Shown here one piece after another: positions 1 through 5,600 of a stretch of DNA of 11,524 nucleotides. The stretch is taken from assembly GCA_045658805.1 (NCBI GenBank), contig JAZOVQ010000050.1, positions 1-11,524 of the forward strand. Direction: 5' to 3'. The notes under the pieces were generated by a model. That model was not told the origin of the DNA. It was given only the letters and a program-made list of their open reading frames with translations, and did not search any database. This stretch comes from Scatosoma sp045658805. Its GTDB lineage: Bacteria; Bacillota; Clostridia; Christensenellales; Borkfalkiaceae. The position numbers and the translations under genes were made by a program. Each line of letters starts with the position of its first letter. The stretch's first letter is position 1.

Positions 1-1
1 C

Positions 2-643
2 ACGAAGGTAAGAACGGTAAGTGAAATTGTAGCAGACTGCGCAGGCATTAGAATGCAATTTGTATTCAATGGCGACGAGGGCGCATATTTCAAGATTACG
101 AATATTAAGATTTATGCGGCAGACGAGGAAGTGGCACAGCTTCCTACCCCTGACGTACCCGACGAACCCGTTGTACCTGACGAACCCGTGGTAAACACTA
201 GAACGGAATATGATTTCACGACGGCAGACCAAATCAATGATTTCGGCAAAGAAAAGAACGTAAGCTACGAAATCGTAGACGGATATTTGAAGGTAGTCGG
301 CACAGCGGGCAGCGAAAGCATCCTTGTATTTAATAGAGATTTGACGGCAGGTCAAAGCGTTGAAATCGAAGTAGAGTATGTAGCGAACGACGTAACGTTT
401 GTCAATGGCGTAAATCAAGTTACGTTTTTGGGTTATACCGCAAATGCGGCAGGGGACGCAGACGGTAAAACGACAGCTGTAATGGGCAATGCCAAGTGGG
501 ACGGCGGCTGGGATTGTGCCAAAACGACCGTTACGGTGGCTGTTACGCAGGATTGCGCAGGAATCAGAATGCAATTTGTTATGAATAGCGAAGCGGGCGC
601 ATATTTCAAGATTACAGCGATTAGAATTGTTGATGCGGAATAA
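2..643 (+). CDS. C-terminal part of a secreted multi-module protein (beta-module subtype A), 5'-truncated by the window edge
   Basis: The reading frame is open from base 2, and the first codons (TKVRTV...DCAGIRMQF) already match the end of a module, so the ATG at 53 is internal and the true start lies left of the window. Visible parts are the tail of one beta module (2 to about 118), a Pro/Asp/Val linker (PDVPDEPVVPDEPVV), and one complete module from 209 (YDFTTADQ) to the stop. The complete module carries the features shared with the 1552-residue protein downstream: a YDFTTADQ start, an LTAGQSVEIEVEYV strand, WDGGW, and a QDCAGIRMQF...AYFKITAIRI ending. The repeats look like a carbohydrate-binding-type beta sandwich, but I do not recognise a named family. 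There is no LPXTG, transmembrane or S-layer anchor at the C-terminus, so the protein is probably released or held by its missing N-terminal part. By analogy with the downstream gene it is probably an extracellular glycan-active protein; the catalytic part, if any, is not visible. Confidence 0.85.
   Translation, partial: TKVRTVSEIVADCAGIRMQFVFNGDEGAYFKITNIKIYAADEEVAQLPTPDVPDEPVVPDEPVVNTRTEYDFTTADQINDFGKEKNVSYEIVDGYLKVVGTAGSESILVFNRDLTAGQSVEIEVEYVANDVTFVNGVNQVTFLGYTANAAGDADGKTTAVMGNAKWDGGWDCAKTTVTVAVTQDCAGIRMQFVMNSEAGAYFKITAIRIVDAE
158..193 (+). repeat. Two tandem 18-bp units encoding a Pro-Asp-Glu-Pro-Val-Val linker
   Basis: Two adjacent 18-bp units (158-175 and 176-193) differ at only two positions and encode PDEPVV twice in frame. 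Short Pro/acidic repeats of this kind are typical inter-domain spacers in secreted modular enzymes, and here the repeat separates the two beta modules of the truncated protein. Confidence 0.75.
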
Positions 644-670
644 ACCGCAGAATAAAAATAACAAAAAAAG

Positions 671-706
671 ATTTATGTGTACCGTCTCTTGGCGGTACAC
701 ATAAAT
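671..706. terminator. Perfect 14-bp inverted repeat after the first gene (terminator or mRNA hairpin)
   Basis: The arms ATTTATGTGTACCG (671-684) and CGGTACACATAAAT (693-706) are exactly complementary around an 8-base loop. The repeat begins 28 bases after the stop of the preceding gene, as an intrinsic terminator would. The downstream side is only weakly T-rich (TAACTTTCTCC), while the upstream side is strongly A-rich (AATAAAAATAACAAAAAAAG). It would therefore be a better terminator for leftward transcription, though no leftward gene is seen. It may be bidirectional, or a processing or stabilising hairpin between the two genes. Confidence 0.6.
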
Positions 707-711
707 TAACT

Positions 712-729
712 TTCTCCTAAAAGGGAGAA
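712..729 (+). other. Small 6-bp hairpin just upstream of the lipoprotein gene
   Basis: TTCTCC (712-717) can pair with GGAGAA (724-729) around the loop TAAAAG. It lies between the larger inverted repeat and the ribosome binding site AAGAAGAGG (736-744) of the next gene. It does not cover that ribosome binding site, so a regulatory role is only a guess; the pairing itself is plain in the sequence. Confidence 0.35.
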
Positions 730-750
730 TAAGGGAAGAAGAGGTTTAAC

Positions 751-2007
751 ATGAAAAAGAAAATATCTGTAGGCTTAGCAACGATACTCGCAGCGGCAGT
801 CGGGCTGTCTGCTTGCAATATGGGAAAAAACTATCAATTTGACGTTCCCAGTTATGATGAAGATACCGCCATTACGATTGGTGTGTGGAATGGTTCGCAC
901 TTCGATTTAAGTGAAGAGGAATTAAGTAACTTACAGAAAGCAGGGGTCAATTTACTTTTAGGTACGTATACGAAAAATACGCCCTTGGAAACGTTTATCG
1001 ACCTTTGCGCGAAATATGAATTAAATGTGATTGCCGACCAACGTCCTTGGAATGGCTTGATACCTTCTTATATAAATAAAGACAACTTCTGGGGGTTCTG
1101 CGTTTACGACGAGCCCTTTATGGAAGATTTGGATACTTTAACGAAGATGAAGCAAGAATATATGCAAAAAATGGGGGATAGAATGTTCTACGTGAACTTG
1201 AACCCCAGCTATGCGAACATCGGGACAACGTATGAAAAATATCTGGAGGCGTACATTGATGAATGTGGCTTGGAAATGGTATCTTTTGATAATTATTCCT
1301 TGATGAAGGACGAGGATACTGGCGAGGCTTACGTTCGGGAAGAATATTTGTACGATTTTGATGTTTGCAGTTATTATGCAAGAGAAGCAGGAATTCCGCT
1401 TTGGTACACATTATTGACCTCAGGACACCTTTGGTATATCAATCCTACTGCGGAAGATTTGATTTGGCAAATGAATCTTGCTATGACGTACGGTTCGAAA
1501 TATTTATTGCATTATATTTATTCTTCACACGAGCCTACGTATTTGTATCCTATGGTGGACATGGAAGGTAAGCCCACGGAAACCTATTATAAGGTTGCGG
1601 AAGCGAATGCAGCGATTCGAGCTTGGGATCATATCTATATGAATTACGAGTGGCTTGGGACATCTGCGGTAGAGGGTTCTACACAGCAGTCGGGATTGTT
1701 TGATTGTTTGAAATATAACGTAGATATAGACGAAACGTATGCGTTGGAAGACGCTACGTCCAATTACGATGTTTTGATTGGGCATTTTGAAGACGAGGAA
1801 GGACGTAGAGGGTATATGATTAGCAACCCTACTAATCCTTATGATGATCAAACGGCAGAAGTGTCTCTTACAATTTCGTCGAAGTATCAGGGCGCATTAG
1901 TAGTTCAAAACGGAGAAGAAAAGGTCGTTACTTTACAAAAAGGGAAGCTTTCTTTGGAAGTATGCTCTACTGGAGCGGCATTTGTAATTCCGTTGAAAGC
2001 GAAATAA
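751..2007 (+). CDS. Lipoprotein with a TIM-barrel-like glycoside hydrolase domain (DEP-motif family)
   Basis: This 418-residue protein starts at ATG 751, six bases after the purine-rich AAGAAGAGG. Residues 1-22 are a lipoprotein signal with lipobox LSAC and Cys22 as the lipidated residue, so it should sit on the outer face of the membrane. Residues ~40-330 read like an alternating beta/alpha barrel: GVWNG start, GVNLLLGTY, WGFCVYDEPF (Asp120-Glu121-Pro122), FYVNLNPSY, VSFDNYS (Asp180), LWYTLLTSGH (from Leu217) and AMTYGSKYLLHYIY. A C-terminal beta domain ends in VIPLKAK. The DEP and SFDxY pattern recalls a large uncharacterised group of clan-A-like glycosidases; Glu121 is a plausible acid/base residue (inference). 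The domain is clearly paralogous to residues 1130-1552 of the modular protein encoded downstream, down to the shared LIGHFEDE(E/N)G and (I/V)IP(L/V)KAK. Substrate unknown. It could also be a non-catalytic barrel. Confidence 0.8.
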   Translation: MKKKISVGLATILAAAVGLSACNMGKNYQFDVPSYDEDTAITIGVWNGSHFDLSEEELSNLQKAGVNLLLGTYTKNTPLETFIDLCAKYELNVIADQRPWNGLIPSYINKDNFWGFCVYDEPFMEDLDTLTKMKQEYMQKMGDRMFYVNLNPSYANIGTTYEKYLEAYIDECGLEMVSFDNYSLMKDEDTGEAYVREEYLYDFDVCSYYAREAGIPLWYTLLTSGHLWYINPTAEDLIWQMNLAMTYGSKYLLHYIYSSHEPTYLYPMVDMEGKPTETYYKVAEANAAIRAWDHIYMNYEWLGTSAVEGSTQQSGLFDCLKYNVDIDETYALEDATSNYDVLIGHFEDEEGRRGYMISNPTNPYDDQTAEVSLTISSKYQGALVVQNGEEKVVTLQKGKLSLEVCSTGAAFVIPLKAK

Positions 2008-2050
2008 AATTATTCGATAAAAACGTAAAAAATTAAAAGTGTTTTGAAAT

Positions 2051-2055
2051 AGGAG
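2051..2055 (+). promoter_or_regulatory. Ribosome binding site supporting the 45-residue small ORF
   Basis: AGGAG sits eight bases upstream of the GTG at 2064. It is the main reason to accept that GTG as a real start for an otherwise very short reading frame in the gap between two lipoprotein genes. Confidence 0.6.
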
Positions 2056-2063
2056 AAAATCTC

Positions 2064-2201
2064 GTGAAACAAAAAAATTATTACGATGAACTTTATATTC
2101 AAGTTTTATTCCTTGAACGAATGGACGTTTTGACTGTTTCCGGTGGGGATATTATGACCCCAGAAGGCGACTATGACGATGATGACGGGTGGAATGAATA
2201 A
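2064..2201 (+). CDS. Small acidic protein of 45 residues, function unknown
   Basis: A GTG start follows AGGAG at an eight-base spacing, and the frame runs to TAA at 2199-2201, just before the AAGGAG (2204-2209) of the next gene. The peptide begins MKQKNYYDELYIQVLFLE, continues RMDVLTVSGGD, and ends in an acidic tail (GDYDDDDGWNE). The layout (short polar start, one beta-like hydrophobic strand, a DVLTxSGG turn, then an Asp/Gly-rich tail with a near-terminal Trp) recalls small uncharacterised proteins I remember from gut Clostridia. That resemblance is from memory and unverified. It has no signal peptide or membrane segment and no Cys. Position and spacing suggest translation on the same message as its neighbours. 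It could be a peptide precursor, a small binding partner or a chance ORF, but the ribosome binding site and tight packing favour a real gene. Confidence 0.6.
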   Translation: MKQKNYYDELYIQVLFLERMDVLTVSGGDIMTPEGDYDDDDGWNE

Positions 2202-2216
2202 ATAAGGAGTTCCGCT

Positions 2217-2597
2217 ATGAAAAAATTATGGATCAGCATCTTGGCTGTGTTGATAACAATAGGTTTTGCCGGTTGTATTGATAACGGTCAAAATAAAGAC
2301 AGTGGAAAAGATTCGGCTGGCCAATCTTCGCAAATAGAAAGCGATAGTAGCGAGGATTTAGATAGTGACAGTTCCGATATGGGAAGCTCAAGTGATGAAG
2401 AGGATAGCTCTGATGCGGGAAGCTCAAGTGATGAAGAGGATAGCTCTGATACGGGAAGCTCAAGCGATGAAGAGGACAGCTCTGATACGGGAAGCTCAAG
2501 TGATGAAGAGAGCAACTCTAATTCGGGAAATTCACCGCCAAATGGAACAGCTGTTCCACCGATAACGAACGGTGGAAACTTTGACGGAACGGTATAA
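2217..2597 (+). CDS. Small lipoprotein with Ser/Asp/Glu-rich tandem repeats
   Basis: This 126-residue protein starts at ATG 2217, seven bases after AAGGAG (2204-2209). Residues 1-20 are a lipoprotein signal (MKKLWISILAVLITIGFAGC) with Cys20 as the lipid anchor. Almost all of the mature protein is low complexity: a Lys/Ser/Gln/Asp stretch, then Ser-Asp dipeptides, then four 12-residue repeats of the form GSSSDEEDSSD(A/T), the last degenerate. A short Asn/Gly/Pro tail follows (SPPNGTAVPPITNGG). There is no globular or enzymatic domain. Such a strongly acidic tether could act as a surface spacer, a calcium or cation binder, or a target for modification; none of these can be shown here. It lies between the small acidic ORF and the large secreted protein, with no terminator on either side, which suggests a shared transcript. 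No paralogue is seen in the window. Confidence 0.8.
   Translation: MKKLWISILAVLITIGFAGCIDNGQNKDSGKDSAGQSSQIESDSSEDLDSDSSDMGSSSDEEDSSDAGSSSDEEDSSDTGSSSDEEDSSDTGSSSDEESNSNSGNSPPNGTAVPPITNGGNFDGTV
2382..2525 (+). repeat. Four 36-bp tandem repeats encoding GSSSDEEDSSD(A/T)
   Basis: Units start at 2382, 2418, 2454 and 2490. The first two are identical except near the end of the unit, the third has a few synonymous changes, and the fourth diverges in its last third (encoding SNSNS). The unit is an exact multiple of three, so copy-number change would keep the reading frame. This is the kind of tract expected to vary between strains by slippage or recombination. Confidence 0.9.
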
Positions 2598-2622
2598 CGG
2601 ATATAATTAAGGAGATAGAAAC

Positions 2623-5600
2623 ATGAAAAAATTAAGCGTGTACATACTTTCGCTTTTATGTGGACTTTGTATGGTGTTTGGCATTGCGTTTACGTTGAAT
2701 ACGACGGTTGCAAGTGCGGACACAGGTGTGGGTGCAACACCTACGCTTTCGACGACGAAATATAAAATTTCTAAATCGCAAGAGCATATGTTGCTTGCGA
2801 CGGGTATTAAAGATTACGAGGACGTATACGAAGTAGGCTATGCCTTTAAGGATACGGAAGGTGTGACGAAGTATCACGCCGTTACGACGAAATATTATAC
2901 GTCTATTACAAGTGGCAATTCTACTTGGACGGTAGAGGATATGTTCGGCGGTGATTATACGGGTATGATCGTATGGGAAGTTGCATACGATCAGGCGCAA
3001 GCATATACTTATCAAGCGTATGCAAAGGTCGGCGATAGAGTGGACGGCAATTTGGTTACGTCGGATACAATCGTATACGGTACGAGAAAAGACCTTGGTG
3101 CTACCACTTGCACGCTCACCTTTGACTTAAACGGCGGTACGATAGATGGTAAATCCGCAGTGGCGGATAAGACGGTGGCGTATGGCAGTGCTTTCGGCGA
3201 ATTGCCCACCCCCGTAAAAGAATACGTAAGTTTTGTCGGTTGGAATACCAAACGCGACGGTACAGGCGAAACTATTACAGCGGAAACGATTTCGGATATG
3301 AAAGGCGATGTCGTGCTCTATGCTATTTACAGTAGGGGCTTGGATTTTACAACGGCAGACCAAATCAATTCATTTAGCAAACCTCAAACGGTAAGCTATT
3401 CCATCGTAGAGAACTATTTGAAAATTTCTGGACAGTCGGGCGCGACGAATATTTTGGTGTTCGATTCGGAATTGAAAGCAAACTCGGTTGTGGAAATCGA
3501 CGTGGAATACGTAACGGCTGATGCAACCTTTGTCAACGGTCAAAATCAATTCACTTTCTTGGCATACACCGCGAATGCGGCAGGCGATGCGGACGGTAAG
3601 ACGACGGCGGTTATGGGAAGCGCGCCTTGGGACGGCGGTTGGAACGGCTCTAAAACGACCGTTTCAGTTGCGGTTACGCAGGACTGTGCAGGCATTAGGA
3701 TGCAATTCGTTTTCAACAACGTGGAAGCTTCCTATTTCAAAATTACGGGTATTAGAGTTTTAGAATATCCTTTGATTTATGATTTCACTGACGAAAGTCA
3801 GCTTAATGTAATTCAACCACAGCAAAACACGACCTATTCGATTGTAGATAATGCATTGAAAGTGGTGGGCGTACACGGCAGTGAAAGCACGTTACTTTTC
3901 AAATCCGCATTAAAAGCGGGCGCGAAAGTAGAAATCGACGTAGAATATGTCTGTGAAAATCCTGCTTACAGCGCAGGGCAAGTCACCTTCTTGGCTTATA
4001 CAGCAAATGCGCAAGGCAATAACGACGGCGTCACCACTTCCGTTATGGGTAACGCAAATTGGGACGGCGGTTGGAATTGTGAAAAAACGACCGTTTTGAC
4101 GGAAATTACGCAGGACTGTGCAGGCATTAGAATGCAATTCGTTATGAACAGCGAAGCAAATGCGTATTTCAAGATTTCGGGTATTCGTGTATTCTATCCC
4201 GAATATCCTACCGTTACAATTACCTACAACACCACGTTTGCGACGCAAGAAGTAACCTATGGCAGTGCATACGGTACGCTTGCTAGCGCACCTAAAAAGA
4301 CAGGGTACGAATTCAAGGGTTGGTCTTTGAATGCTGACGGCAGCGGCGAGCTTGTAACGGCAAGCACGACTGTAAAAACGGCAAGAGCTCACGCCTTGTA
4401 CGCGGTCTATGAAAAAGAAGCGGCGGTAGAAGAAGAACGTTTGGAATACGATTTTTCGACAAGTGACCAGCTTGACGAGTTTGTTGAACTCGACCATGGC
4501 GGCAAGGAAATCGTAACCGATTCGACGGGTAGCTACGCAAAGTTTAGCCCGACGGATATGAATAACCTTTATTCGATTTTTTGGTTTAAGAAGGACTTGA
4601 AGGCAGGTTCTATTGTAGAAATGGATTTCGAGCTCGTAGGCACGATTGCAACGAACCATGGTATTTGGACGTGGGGCGCAAATGCAAGCGGCGGCATACA
4701 GTTCGATGGCCAGTTTGTAACGGGTTGGGATGCGCCTACTGTATGGAATGGCGGCAAATTTACGTCCACAACGAATATCACGGCAGATTGCTACGGCGTA
4801 AGAATTCAAATGAAATATGGGGATAATGCTGAGGCATACTGGAAATTGACAAGCGTTAGAATTATCGAGCCTATCGAATATCCCGTTGCGTACGATTTCA
4901 GCGACGAGAGCGTACTTGATAAATTCGTTGAACTCGACCATGGTGGCAAGGAAATCGTAAAAGACGCAAGCGGAAGCTATGCAAAATTCTATCCTACGGA
5001 TATGAATAATCTCTACTCAATTTTCTTCTTCAAGCAAAACTTGAAAGCGGGAATGACGGTGGAAATGGATTTCGAGCTCGTAGGCACGATTGCAACCAAT
5101 CACGGTATTTGGACGTGGGGCGCAAATGCAAGCGGCGATGCGCAGTTTGACGGTCAGTTTGTAACGGGTTGGGACGCTCCCACCGTATGGAACGGCGGTA
5201 AGTTTACGTCTACGACGAATATCACGGCAGATTGCTACGGCGTAAGAGTACAAATGAAGTATGGTGATAACGCAGAAGCATATTGGAAACTGACGAGTAT
5301 TAGAATTATCGACAGCGTACGTCCTACTTCTACGGTAACGTACAGCGCAAACGGCGAAACTGTAAGCAATGCTTCGGTAACGTTTGGCGGGAAGTATAAT
5401 CTTCCTTCTGCACCTGCAAAGGAAAATGCAGTATTTGAAGGTTGGTATTTCAATGCGGAAGGTATGGGCGTACAAGTTACCGCAAATACGGTGGTGACTA
5501 CAACGAGCGACCATACTGTATATGCAGTATATAAAGAATATTACAAAAATCCTAACTTCTTCGAAGCAAGCGAGCTTTGGAATATCACAAATATTGAAAA

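Noticed and set aside
53..643. ATG at 53 as the true start of the first gene
   Set aside because: The frame is open to the window edge, and the preceding codons match the conserved module ending (DCAGIR), so the methionine is internal.
634..649. Small hairpin TGCGG-AATAAA-CCGCA spanning the first gene's stop codon
   Set aside because: Only a 5-bp stem, no T-tract, and a much stronger inverted repeat follows at 671-706. Likely incidental.
2382..2525. CRISPR-like array suggested by regularly spaced 36-bp repeats
   Set aside because: The repeats are directly adjacent with no spacers, stay in frame and encode a Ser/Asp/Glu protein repeat.
2581..2607. Promoter-like TTGACG ... TATAAT pair ahead of the 1552-residue gene
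   Set aside because: The boxes look good but are only 15 bases apart. Transcription would start about where the ribosome binding site lies (2609-2614), so the message would lose it. Probably chance AT-rich sequence within an operon.
3910..4941. Long open frame on the minus strand (343 codons) inside the large gene
   Set aside because: It is antisense to highly repeated, clearly coding modules. Its translation is Cys/Arg/Ile-rich with no recognisable domain, and it arises from the codon bias of the + strand gene. Other minus-strand frames in the window are the same kind of shadow.
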